From Micromonospora sp. Llam0 (GTDB lineage Bacteria > Actinomycetota > Actinomycetes > Mycobacteriales > Micromonosporaceae), in contig NZ_RJJY01000001.1 of assembly GCF_003751085.1 (NCBI RefSeq), forward strand, positions 1-64,000: a stretch of 64,000 nt of DNA, written 5' to 3'. The number at the start of each line of letters is the position of its first letter. Position 1 is the stretch's first letter. Made by a program: the position numbers and the translations under genes. Of this stretch, positions 15,962 through 24,158 are shown in pieces. The notes under the pieces are model-generated. The model ran no database searches, was not told the origin of the DNA, and saw nothing but the letters and a program-made list of their open reading frames with translations.

Positions 15962-16606
15962 TCACCACCATTTGCGCTTCGGCGGCCGCACCACGACCGA
16001 TCCGAAGATCACGTTGCAGACCACCTGGATGATCGGGGCGCCGGGCCGGGGCGGTGCGGTCAGCTTCGACTTCTTGTCGCCGAACACCGCCGTGCCGGTC
16101 ATCCGGACGTCGACTCCTTCCGGCACGTACACGGTGACCGAGCCGAAGATGGCGGTCGCCTCGATAGTGGTCACCTGATGCTGGATCTGGGCGTCCTGCA
16201 GCTCGATCTTGCAGTCGCCGAAGACCGCCCGCGCCTCCACCCGGTCCGGTACCAGCCAGTGCCCCTTGCGTACCTCGTCACCGAAGATCGCCACCATCCG
16301 CTCCACCGGGGCGGGCAGTGTCGCACCGCCGCCCGGCACCGCCGGGTACGCCGTACCGCGCGCGGCCAGCGCACCCGGCCCGGCGGCGGCCGGCAGCCCG
16401 CCCGACGGGTCCGTCGGCAGGTCGGCGGTGAGCCGGGCCAGCTCACCCCGGGTCTTTGCCTGATGTGCCTCGGTGGCCCGGTCGGCGTACTCGTCGAGGG
16501 TCAGCCGGCCTTCCGCGGTCGCCTGGCCGAGCAGCTCCACCACCTGCTCCCGCTCGGCGTCCGAGACGCGCAGGTGATCGCCGCTGGGATGGGTCGCCGG
16601 GTCCAC
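15962..16606 (-). CDS. DUF1707 protein with LiaF-like C-terminal domain
   Basis: The N-terminal DUF1707 block (HLRVSDAEREQVVELLGQAT, LTLDEYADRATEAHQAKT) is followed by a linker and a C-terminal beta-helix-like domain with repeated AVFGD/AIFGS motifs (EARAVFGDCKIEL, TTIEATAIFGSVTVYVPEGV, MTGTAVFGDKKSKL, VVCNVIFGSVVV). The latter resembles the LiaF-type cell-wall-stress domain. There are no transmembrane helices. DUF1707 proteins are typical actinobacterial regulators or envelope proteins of unknown mechanism. It converges with the glycosylase gene, with only 10 bases between stops. Confidence 0.8.
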   Translation of the reverse strand: MDPATHPSGDHLRVSDAEREQVVELLGQATAEGRLTLDEYADRATEAHQAKTRGELARLTADLPTDPSGGLPAAAGPGALAARGTAYPAVPGGGATLPAPVERMVAIFGDEVRKGHWLVPDRVEARAVFGDCKIELQDAQIQHQVTTIEATAIFGSVTVYVPEGVDVRMTGTAVFGDKKSKLTAPPRPGAPIIQVVCNVIFGSVVVRPPKRKWW

Positions 16607-16714
16607 CCGCCAAGCCTAACGGCCACGCCCAACGGCAACCGCCGCCCGCCCGGTCCGGGTGGGCGCCTGCTCACGGGTTCTCGAGCGCCTTCCCCGGGGT
16701 TCTCGAGCGCTCGC

Positions 16715-18094
16715 TCACGGGGTCTCGGCGACGGCGTCGTTGGCCCGCCGGGCGGCGACCAGCACCGGATCCCAGACCGGCGAGTACGGCGGAGCGTAGC
16801 CCAGGTCGAGTGCGGTCATCTCGGCCACCGACATCCGGTTCCACACCGCGACGGACAGCACGTCGATCCGCTTCGCCGCCTCCGACGTGCCGACGATCTG
16901 CCCACCCAGCAGTTGCCCGGTGTGCTGCTCGGCGATCAGCTTGATGGTCATCGGGGCGGCCCCGGGGAAGTAGCCGGCCCGGTTGTTGGACTCCACGGTG
17001 GCGGTGACGTAGGCGTACCCGGCCTTCGCCGCCTCGCGTTCGAGCAGCCCGGTGCGGGCCACCTCCAGGTCACAGACCTTGGTGATCGCGGTGCCGATCA
17101 CCCCGGGGAAGGTGGCGTAGCTGCCGCCGATGTTGATCCCGGCCACCCGGCCCTGCTTGTTGGCGTGGGTGCCCAGCGGGATGTGCACCGGCTGGCCGCT
17201 GACCCGGTGGAAGGTCTCGACGCAGTCGCCGGCCGCCCACACGTCGGGCACCCCGACCACCCGCATCTGCAGATCGGTACGGACGCCGCCGGTGACGCCG
17301 ATCGGTAGGCCGGCCTGCTCGGCGAGCCCGGTGTTCGGCCGTACGCCCAGGCCCAGCACCACGACGTCGGCCGGCACCGCGCCGTCGTCGGTGAGCACCT
17401 CGCAGACCCGCCCGTCGCGTTCGTGCAGGCCGGTGACTGACACGCCGGTACGCACGTCGATGCCGAGCCCGTCCAGCGCCGAGCGGACCAGCGCCCCCAT
17501 GTCCGGGTCGACGGTAGACATCGGCTGTGGGCTGCGCTCCACCAGAGTGACCGCCAGCCCGCGCCGGATCAACGCCTCGGCCATCTCCACCCCGATGTAC
17601 CCGCCACCCACCACCACCGCCCGGCGCGGCATCGGTTCCTGATCGAGCCAGTCCCGCAGCGCCGCACCGTCGTCGAGGGTCTGCACCCCGAACACGCCGG
17701 AAGCGGCGTTGCCCGCCCACGTCGGCTGCGCCGGCGCCGCTCCGGTGGCGTACACCAGGGTGTCGAACGGCTCGCGGACCTCCCGCCCGCCGTCGTCGAA
17801 CGACGTGGCCACCACCTCCCGCGCGGCCAGGTCGATCCGGGTGACCTCGTGCCGGACGCGGACGTCGATGTGGTGGTCGCGGCGGAACGTCTCCGGGTCG
17901 CGGACGATCAGATCCTGCGGGTCGTCGACCAGGCCGGAGATCCAGTACGGGATCCCGCAGGCCGAGTACGAGGTGAACCGGCCCCGCTCGAACGCGACGA
18001 TGCTCAGCTCGTCGGGGCCGCGCAGCTGCCGGGCCTGGGACGCGGCCGACATGCCGGCCGCGTCACCACCGATCACCACCATCCGTTGCGCCAT
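16715..18094 (-). CDS. CoA-disulfide reductase-like FAD oxidoreductase
   Basis: A 459-residue two-dinucleotide-binding flavoprotein. FAD-binding RMVVIGGDAAGMSAASQARQ starts the chain, the redox-active cysteine is at about residue 46 in SYSACGIPY, and the NAD(P)H-binding GGGYIGVEMAEAL lies near 155-170. A DVWAAGDCVE motif for FAD and a C-terminal dimerisation domain (TGQLLGGQIVG, WNRMSVAEM) follow. The single-cysteine architecture is that of CoA-disulfide reductase, NADH oxidase and persulfide reductase relatives. No rhodanese domain is attached. The true electron acceptor is not decided by sequence. It ends the same-strand run with the ligase gene upstream. Confidence 0.85.
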   Translation of the reverse strand: MAQRMVVIGGDAAGMSAASQARQLRGPDELSIVAFERGRFTSYSACGIPYWISGLVDDPQDLIVRDPETFRRDHHIDVRVRHEVTRIDLAAREVVATSFDDGGREVREPFDTLVYATGAAPAQPTWAGNAASGVFGVQTLDDGAALRDWLDQEPMPRRAVVVGGGYIGVEMAEALIRRGLAVTLVERSPQPMSTVDPDMGALVRSALDGLGIDVRTGVSVTGLHERDGRVCEVLTDDGAVPADVVVLGLGVRPNTGLAEQAGLPIGVTGGVRTDLQMRVVGVPDVWAAGDCVETFHRVSGQPVHIPLGTHANKQGRVAGINIGGSYATFPGVIGTAITKVCDLEVARTGLLEREAAKAGYAYVTATVESNNRAGYFPGAAPMTIKLIAEQHTGQLLGGQIVGTSEAAKRIDVLSVAVWNRMSVAEMTALDLGYAPPYSPVWDPVLVAARRANDAVAETP

Positions 18095-18130
18095 CTCACA
18101 TCTTCTCCAGTCGGGTCCGGTCGGACCGGG

Positions 18131-19357
18131 TCAGCGGTCCGGCGGGCGGGCCGCCGGGCGGTCCGGCGGGGGGAGCTGCGGGGGAACGGTCACGTGCGGC
18201 GGCGCCGGGATGATCGACCGGCTGCGGGTCTGCGCGGCCAGGTAGTCGACCACGGCACTTAGGTCGCCGGTGCCGGCGTGCACGGCGCGCTGCCGGGCAG
18301 CCCCGGTGCCCCGTGCCCGCAGCCGGCCCAGCAGCGAGTTCACCAGCGCGACGTCGCCGTGCCGGTCGAGCTCGGGGCGGACGGTGTCGACCAGCCGGCG
18401 TAGCAGGTGCCAGCCGGGACGCAACGCGGGTGCCCCGGTGGTCAGGTCCACGGCCTGTCCCTCCAGCCCGTCGTGCGCGGCCCGCCAGTGGGCGGCGATC
18501 AGCACATGATGCTCCACGTCGACCGGTGGCTGGTCCTGTTCCACCGCAGTGAGCGCGGTGCCGACCAGACCGCGGACCAGCGCGGCGAGCAGGATCGTGT
18601 CGTCCAGGCTCGGGCAGACGTCGCCGATGCGGACCTCGACGGTGGGGTAGTGCGCCGACAGCCGGGCGTACCAGTGGAGCATCCCTTCGTCCAGGATGAG
18701 GCCGGCGGTGGTCAGGTCGTCGACCAGTGACCGATAGTGCTCGTACGAGCGTAACCGTGGGGCCGGGCCGACCGCCGGCCAACGCTGCCACATCACCGAC
18801 CGCCAACTGGCGTACCCGGTGTCGACGCCGTGGAACAACGGCGAGTTGGCGGTCGCCGCCTGCAGCACCGGCAGCCACGGGCGGAGGTGGTTGATCACCT
18901 GTACGCCGACCTGCTGGTCCGGTACCGCGACGTGCACGTGCAGCCCGCTGCTGCCCGGGCCGGGCAGCAGCATCCCGTACCGTTCGACGATCCGGTGGAA
19001 ACGTGGGTCGTCGACCACGTCGGGCTGTGGCCCGGCGACCGGTGCGGTGCCGACGGCGAGGAGCCGGACACCGGCCCGCTCGGCGGCGTCGGCGACCTCG
19101 GCGCGCAGCGTCCCGAGGGTACGCCGCAGCGCCCGTAGGTCCAGGCCGGGTGGACTGCCGATCTCGATCTGGCTGGTCTGGAACTCCCGCTGCACCTGCC
19201 CGCGCAGCTCCGGCGGGATCTCGGCGAGCACCGCCGCGACCGCCGGTGCGGCGGCACCGGACCGGCGGTCGACGAGCAGGAACTCCTCCTCCACGCCGAC
19301 GGTCAGCGAGTCGGGCCGGTGCCGGGCCGGCTCGGCGGCGACAGTACTGCTGGTCAT
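18131..19357 (-). CDS. YbdK-type carboxylate-amine ligase (GCS2 family)
   Basis: Blocks SLTVGVEEEFLLVDRRSG, EFQTSQIEIGSPPG, GLHVHVAVPD and HYPTVEVRIGDVCPSL match the glutamate-cysteine ligase family 2, in which the EEEF and HVHV residues bind ATP-magnesium and substrate. Actinobacterial members are weak glutamate-cysteine ligases or act on unknown carboxylates. Actinobacteria use mycothiol rather than glutathione, so a different product is likely. The C-terminus has a proline/arginine-rich tail. The next gene downstream starts 37 bases beyond its stop. Confidence 0.85.
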   Translation of the reverse strand: MTSSTVAAEPARHRPDSLTVGVEEEFLLVDRRSGAAAPAVAAVLAEIPPELRGQVQREFQTSQIEIGSPPGLDLRALRRTLGTLRAEVADAAERAGVRLLAVGTAPVAGPQPDVVDDPRFHRIVERYGMLLPGPGSSGLHVHVAVPDQQVGVQVINHLRPWLPVLQAATANSPLFHGVDTGYASWRSVMWQRWPAVGPAPRLRSYEHYRSLVDDLTTAGLILDEGMLHWYARLSAHYPTVEVRIGDVCPSLDDTILLAALVRGLVGTALTAVEQDQPPVDVEHHVLIAAHWRAAHDGLEGQAVDLTTGAPALRPGWHLLRRLVDTVRPELDRHGDVALVNSLLGRLRARGTGAARQRAVHAGTGDLSAVVDYLAAQTRSRSIIPAPPHVTVPPQLPPPDRPAARPPDR

Positions 19358-19453
19358 CGGGCCATCCTGCGCCTTTGGGTGACCCGGCGGTACGGCTTTG
19401 CGGTGCCGCCGGCCGCGCCGGTCGGCTCAGGGTTCGCGGGCGGGACGGTCGGC

Positions 19454-20242
19454 TCAGGGTTCGCGGCGGGGTGGCCGGGGCAGCGGCAGGTCGTGCCGAC
19501 CGGCGATCAACTCCTGGACCCGGATCTTGGCCAGGATGATCGGTTGCCGGTAGCGGCGCTCGCGGTCGGCGGACCTGGCCCGCCGCCACTCGGCCCAGCG
19601 GCTCTCGCCCCGGTAGAACCAGCGTGCCCAGGGCGCGTGCGGCCGGGCCAGCCGCAGCGCGCCGACGATCAGCAGGACGGGGAGGAACAACCCCAGCAGT
19701 CCGGTCCAGATCTTGCCCTTGAGCAGGGTGATCGCCGCCAGCGCCAGGTTGATCACGATGAGCGCGGCGCCAGCGAACTGTGCCGGGTCGGTCTCGCCGG
19801 TGAGGAACTCGTTGGCTCCCAGTGGTCGCAGGCCGAGCAGCAGCAGCCCGGAGACGGCGATCGCGACGAAGACCGCGTCGATGGAGGTGCGGCCGCGCTC
19901 CGACCAGTAGACGTCGCTCAGGTGCAGCAGCAGCGCGAACTCGTCGAGCACCAGTGCCGCGCCGACGCCGAACAGCGCGGCCGCCACCGCTCGCCAGGCG
20001 GTCGTCTCCACCGGGATCGCCAGCCCGGCGACCCCGGCGACCAGCATGAAGACCACCCCGAAGACGACGTGATGGATGTGCAGGTCGCCCCGGGTGACGT
20101 TGCCGGGCCACCAGCGCACCTGGGCCCGGATCATTCGGACCGAGAAGCGGATGAACGCGAAGCCGAGGACGACGCCGACGAAGAAACAGAACAGCGGTAG
20201 CCGGCCGGTCGAGACGATGGTCTGCTCGAACCAGCCGTTCAC
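19454..20242 (-). CDS. Conserved actinobacterial integral membrane protein
   Basis: This 262-residue protein has about six transmembrane helices (LPLFCFFVGVVLGFAFIRF, VVFGVVFMLVAGVAGLAI, AVAAALFGVGAALVLDEFAL, and others). A conserved motif in the first loop, GDLHIHHVVFG, contains histidines that could bind metal. The long cytoplasmic tail is basic (WAEWRRARSADRERRYRQP). Function is unknown. It precedes the ligase gene on the same strand with a 96-base gap containing a twice-repeated CGGTCGGCTCAGGGTTCGCG. Confidence 0.65.
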   Translation of the reverse strand: MNGWFEQTIVSTGRLPLFCFFVGVVLGFAFIRFSVRMIRAQVRWWPGNVTRGDLHIHHVVFGVVFMLVAGVAGLAIPVETTAWRAVAAALFGVGAALVLDEFALLLHLSDVYWSERGRTSIDAVFVAIAVSGLLLLGLRPLGANEFLTGETDPAQFAGAALIVINLALAAITLLKGKIWTGLLGLFLPVLLIVGALRLARPHAPWARWFYRGESRWAEWRRARSADRERRYRQPIILAKIRVQELIAGRHDLPLPRPPRREP

Positions 20243-20436
20243 CGGACTCCTCCATGCGGCATGCGCACCCTGTCCCCTTATCCACTGCTATGCAGGGGAT
20301 TTACCTGACTTTACGAGCTTCCCGGCCCGGCCGGACGGGTGTCTCCAAGGGTGCCGGTGGTCCGGTCGCCGCCCCAGCCGGGGCGGCCGGATGGGTTCAG
20401 AGCCAGTCTCCACGCCGGTTGCGACATCGACATCGG

Positions 20437-20481
20437 TTGACAAGTTCGGCCTGGAGACGTACAACTCCTGAGAGCGCTCTC
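20437..20481 (+). promoter_or_regulatory. GH16 promoter with LacI/CebR-type operator O1
   Basis: TTGACA (20437-20442) and TACAAC (20460-20465) are spaced 17 bases. The palindrome GAGAGCGCTCTC (20470-20481) lies where transcription should start. This matches the CebR/LacI-family operator core (GAGCGCTC). A repressor bound there would block the promoter. Confidence 0.75.
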
Positions 20482-20560
20482 CCAGAGTGAGTTGAGCGAT
20501 CCCCAACCGTCCCCATCAGTCCTGATGCTCCAAGACCGAAGATCGGCAGCCTCCCCGGAG

Positions 20561-20572
20561 AGAACGCTCTCA
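20561..20572 (+). promoter_or_regulatory. Second LacI/CebR-type operator O2 in the GH16 leader
   Basis: GAGAACGCTCTC differs from O1 by one base and lies 91 bases downstream of it, about 100 bases before the GH16 start. Two spaced sites would allow looping or a roadblock. Confidence 0.65.
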
Positions 20573-20672
20573 GCCGTCGACGGCATCTGCCCTGACCCGG
20601 ATCCAGAATCGGCGACCGGCCACCCCACCAGCAGGCCGCGACCGGCCTATACCCCCAGCAGAGAGGCCAGTG

Positions 20673-22091
20673 ATGAACTCACCCCCGCGACGCCCTCGTC
20701 GGCGCATCCGTACCCGGATCGTCGCTGCCGCAGCCGCGCTGACCGCGACCGCCGTCGTCGCCTCGGTCACCGCGCACGCCAACGCCGCGATCCCACCCAC
20801 CCCCAGCGGCTGGGACCTGGTCTGGAGCGACGACTTCACCGGCGCCGCCAACACCCTGCCCTCGTCGGCCAACTGGATCATCGACACCGGCACCAGCTAC
20901 CCCGGCGGCCCGCCGCAGTGGGGGACCGGCGAGATCCAGACCTACACCAACAGCACCGCCAACGTCCGGCACGACGGCAACGGCAACCTGCGGATCACCC
21001 CGATCCGCGACGGCGCCGGCAATTGGACCTCGGCCCGGATCGAGACGGTACGCAGCAACTTCAAGCCGCCATCTGGTGGCGTGATGGCGATCGAAGGCCG
21101 GATCCAGGTGCCGAACGTGACCGGGGCCGCCGCCGCCGGCTACTGGCCGGCGTTCTGGGCGCTCGGGTCGCCGTACCGGGGCAACTACCAGAACTGGCCG
21201 GCGATCGGCGAGTTCGACGTGATGGAGAACGTCAACGGACTCAACACCGTCTGGGGCGTACTGCACTGCGGCGTCGCCCCGGGCGGACCGTGCGACGAGT
21301 TCAACGGCATCGGCGGGTCCCGAGCCTGCCCCGGCGCCTCCTGCCAGTCGGCGTTCCACACCTACCGCTTCGAGTGGGACGCCAGCGCCAGCCCGCAGCA
21401 ACTGCGCTGGTACGTCGACGGGCAGCACTACCACACGGTCACCCAGGGGCAGATCCCCGAGCCGCACTGGTCCAACATGACCACCCACGCCGGCTACTTC
21501 ATCCTGCTCAACGTGGCGATGGGCGGTGCCTTCCCGAACGGCGTCGCCGGCTCCACCACGCCGACCGCGAACACCGTTTCCGGCGTACCGATGCTGGTCG
21601 ACTACGTGGCGGTCTACACCCGCGGCGGGTCGAACCCGCCGCCCACCACCCCACCGCCGCCGACCACGCCGCCGCCCGGCGGTGGGGTGAACGCGTACGC
21701 CGCGATCCAGGCCGAGTCGTTCAACGCCCACAACGGGGTCGGGACCGAGGCGTGCAGTGAGGGCGGGCAGAACATCGGCTGGCTGGCCAACGGCGACTGG
21801 GCCCGCTACGACAACGTCGACTTCGGCTCGACGCCGCCGCGTGACTTCGTCGCCCGGGTCGCCTCCGGCGCCGGAGCCGGGGTCAGCGGCCTGGTCCAGG
21901 TCCGCATCGGCAGCCCGACCGCCGCGCCGATCGGCAGCTTCGCCGTCGGTGACACCGGCGGCTGGCAGACCTGGCGTACGGTGCCCGGCAACGTCTCCGG
22001 GGTGACCGGCCGGCAGACGGTCTACCTGACCTTCAGCAGCGGCCAGCCGAACGACTTCGTCAACGTCAACTGGTTCCACTTCCGCCGCTGA
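20673..22091 (+). CDS. Secreted GH16 beta-glucanase with C-terminal CBM6
   Basis: ATG 20673 has GAGAGG 6 bases upstream; the GTG at 20670 is alternative. The signal peptide spans residues 1-38. A GH16 domain follows, with the catalytic signature GEFDVMEN at about residues 178-185 (the two glutamates are nucleophile and acid/base) and sugar-binding WSDDF, EIQTYTN and HTYRFEWD. A proline/threonine linker leads to a CBM6-type module (AYAAIQAESFNAHNGVGTE, NGDWARYDNVDFGST, VNWFHFRR). It should cleave beta-1,3 or beta-1,3-1,4 glucans such as laminarin or fungal wall glucan. Expression is probably under LacI-type control from the operators upstream. Confidence 0.92.
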   Translation: MNSPPRRPRRRIRTRIVAAAAALTATAVVASVTAHANAAIPPTPSGWDLVWSDDFTGAANTLPSSANWIIDTGTSYPGGPPQWGTGEIQTYTNSTANVRHDGNGNLRITPIRDGAGNWTSARIETVRSNFKPPSGGVMAIEGRIQVPNVTGAAAAGYWPAFWALGSPYRGNYQNWPAIGEFDVMENVNGLNTVWGVLHCGVAPGGPCDEFNGIGGSRACPGASCQSAFHTYRFEWDASASPQQLRWYVDGQHYHTVTQGQIPEPHWSNMTTHAGYFILLNVAMGGAFPNGVAGSTTPTANTVSGVPMLVDYVAVYTRGGSNPPPTTPPPPTTPPPGGGVNAYAAIQAESFNAHNGVGTEACSEGGQNIGWLANGDWARYDNVDFGSTPPRDFVARVASGAGAGVSGLVQVRIGSPTAAPIGSFAVGDTGGWQTWRTVPGNVSGVTGRQTVYLTFSSGQPNDFVNVNWFHFRR

Positions 22092-23196
22092 CCCCGACGG
22101 GGAGCCCGGCCGGTCGACCCGCTTCGGCGGGGCGAGCCGGGCTCCCCTGGACCGCGATGCTCGCGAGCGGCGAAGGGTTCAGCCTGGCGAAGCCTTCCTG
22201 CCGCTGGTAGGGGAAGTACGGGTAGGGGGCGGTACGGCTGCTGGCATGGTCGAGTCGGGCCGTCTGTTCGGGGGTGAGGGACCAGCCGACGGCACCGATG
22301 TTCTGCCGGAGTTGTTCCTCGTCGCGGGCGCCGATGATGACGGTGGCCACGGTGGGTCGTCGCAGCAGCCAGTTGACCGCGATCTGCGGCACTGCCCGAC
22401 CGGTCTCGCGGGACAGTTCCTCGAGGACGTCCACCACGCGGAACAGGTGCTCGTCGTCGACCGGCGGACCGTAGGTGGCGGTCGCGTGCAGCCGACTGGT
22501 GGGCGGTGGCGGCGTGTCGCGGCGGATCCGGCCGGTGAGTCGGCCCCAGCCGAGCGGGCTCCACACGACGGCTCCGACACCCTGGTCGAGGCCCAGGGGC
22601 AGGAGTTCCCACTCGTAGTCCCGACCGACGAGTGAGTAGTAGACCTGATGGGCCACGTACCGGCGGCGGTGGTCCCGGTCGGCTGCGGCGAGGGACTTCA
22701 TCAGTTGCCAGCCAGCGAAGTTGGAGACGCCGAGATAGCGGATCTTCCCGTCGCGTACCAGGTCGTCGAGGGTTGCGACGACCTCTTCGACGGGTGTCGC
22801 GGCGTCGAAGGCGTGCAGCTGGAACAGATCGATGTGGTCGGTGCCGAGCCGGCGCAGCGCCGCGTCGACCGACCGGATGAGCCGGGCGTGTGAGGTTCCC
22901 GCGTCGTTCGGTCCGTCGCCGGTCGGCAGGCCACTCTTGGTCGAGATCAGCACGGCGTCGCGCCGGCCCTTGATCGCCTGCCCCAGCACCTGTTCGGACG
23001 CGCCGTCGGAGTACACGTCCGCGGTGTCGAACATGGTCACCCCGGCGTCGAGGCAGATGTCGACGAGGCGTCGTGCCTCGCGGGCGTCCGTGTTGCCCCA
23101 GGCACCGAAGAGCGGTCCGGAGCCGCCGAAGGTGCCGGCTCCGAAACTGAGGGCGGGCACGGTGATCCCGGATGCTCCGAGTTGTCGGTATTCCAC
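22066..23196 (-). CDS. Aldo/keto reductase, with unusual C-terminal extension
   Basis: The reductase shows the family residues TMFDTADVYSDG (Asp and Tyr), STKSGL (Lys), the HIDLFQLHAFD block and GVSNFAGWQL, with an NADPH-site region VIIGARDEEQLRQNIGAV. The GTG at 23196 (VEYRQLGASGITVPAL) follows GGAGG with 8-base spacing and is preferred over the upstream ATG 23211, which has no binding site. The last 40 or so residues are glycine/proline-rich and are encoded through the GH16 terminator hairpin, overlapping the GH16 stop by 26 bases. It is divergent from a TetR gene that may regulate it. Confidence 0.82.
   Translation of the reverse strand: MEYRQLGASGITVPALSFGAGTFGGSGPLFGAWGNTDAREARRLVDICLDAGVTMFDTADVYSDGASEQVLGQAIKGRRDAVLISTKSGLPTGDGPNDAGTSHARLIRSVDAALRRLGTDHIDLFQLHAFDAATPVEEVVATLDDLVRDGKIRYLGVSNFAGWQLMKSLAAADRDHRRRYVAHQVYYSLVGRDYEWELLPLGLDQGVGAVVWSPLGWGRLTGRIRRDTPPPPTSRLHATATYGPPVDDEHLFRVVDVLEELSRETGRAVPQIAVNWLLRRPTVATVIIGARDEEQLRQNIGAVGWSLTPEQTARLDHASSRTAPYPYFPYQRQEGFARLNPSPLASIAVQGSPARPAEAGRPAGLPVGVSGGSGTS
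22100..22146. terminator. Terminator hairpin at the GH16/reductase convergence
   Basis: GGGAGCCCGGC pairs with GCCGGGCTCCC, and an inner CCGC-TTCG-GCGG hairpin sits in the loop. It follows the GH16 stop by 9 bases and lies inside the 3' coding end of the reductase. Confidence 0.75.
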
Positions 23197-23211
23197 GCTG
23201 GTGACCTCCAT

Positions 23212-23284
23212 TAAAGGGACTGTAGTTCCGTTAGTGTGCGCTAGATTAGCAGTCAGCCGCCGTTAAGGAAACTGGAGACCCGTT
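23212..23284. promoter_or_regulatory. Divergent control region between reductase and TetR
   Basis: The 70-base interval is markedly AT-rich compared with its surroundings. It contains GGGACTGTAGTTCC (23215-23228), an inverted repeat with one mismatch and a candidate TetR-family operator, plus CTAGATTAGCAG to its right. Assignment is by position and symmetry only. Confidence 0.45.
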
Positions 23285-23896
23285 ATGGCCGTCGGTGCGA
23301 TCCGACCCGGCGGGCGGACCGCCCGGGTCCGCGCCGCCGTGCTCCGAGCTGCCGGTGACGCGCTCGTCGAGCACGGCTTCGACCGCCTCGACCTCGCCGA
23401 CGTGGCGCGCCGTGCCGAGGTGGGCAAGACCACGGTCTACCGCCGCTGGGGCACGGTCGCCGGCCTGGTCGCCGACCTGCTGACCGACATGGCGGAGCAG
23501 TCGCTGCCGCGGGCCGATACCGGGTCGCTGATCGAGGACCTGCGGGCCAACGCCCGGCTCGTGCAGCGCACCCTGGCCGATCCGCGTCAGGGTGCACTCT
23601 TCCGGGCGGTCATCGTCGCCGCGACCTGCGACCCCCGCACCGCCGAGGCGCTGCACCGCTTCTACGCCGTCCGCATCGCCGAGTGGGCACCCTGCGTGGA
23701 GCAGGCCGTACGGCGGGCGGAACTGCCCCAGGGTACGGACGCCGCCGAGGTCATCCGCGCCGTCTCGGCGCCGCTGTACTACCGCCTGCTCGTCAGCGGA
23801 GACCCGGTCGACGAGGCCACGGCGGACCGGGCCGCCGAAGCGGCGGCGGCAGCCGCCCGCGCCGGCGTCTACGCGCCTGCCAGTGGTCTCGACTAG
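23285..23896 (+). CDS. TetR-family transcriptional regulator
   Basis: A 203-residue regulator with an N-terminal TetR HTH (VRAAVLRAAGDALVEHGF, then LADVARRAEVGKTTVYRRWG) and a helical C-terminal ligand domain (TetR_C-type: ALFRAVIVAATCDPRTAEAL, YYRLLVSGDPVDEATADRAA). GGAG precedes the ATG by 8 bases. Divergence from the aldo/keto reductase suggests that it represses that gene and itself, with release by a substrate or toxic aldehyde. The ligand is unknown. Confidence 0.88.
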   Translation: MAVGAIRPGGRTARVRAAVLRAAGDALVEHGFDRLDLADVARRAEVGKTTVYRRWGTVAGLVADLLTDMAEQSLPRADTGSLIEDLRANARLVQRTLADPRQGALFRAVIVAATCDPRTAEALHRFYAVRIAEWAPCVEQAVRRAELPQGTDAAEVIRAVSAPLYYRLLVSGDPVDEATADRAAEAAAAAARAGVYAPASGLD

Positions 23897-24158
23897 AAAC
23901 AGGTCGGCCCAACCGAAATCGGCGTGACGCGCCAACTGTGAACAGCCCGACGCCCGGGGTCGCAAGTGCGACATCGACGGAGTCGTCGAATTGACAGATA
24001 TTCCCTCCTGGATGGGTGCCACCAATTCCGCATACTATCTGCTCAGGGTTCCCTCAGAAATTCATCATGGTTTCGCGGAGTGCCGACGCAAATAGGCATC
24101 CATGCTGGATCTAATTCCACGACGGAAGAGACCGTCAATCTTCGAGGGGAACAGAATC

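Noticed and set aside
18096..20285. 729-residue minus-strand frame rich in Arg, Pro and Ala
   Set aside because: It is a shadow of the YbdK-type ligase and the membrane-protein genes in another frame; the composition is typical of GC-rich off-frame reading.
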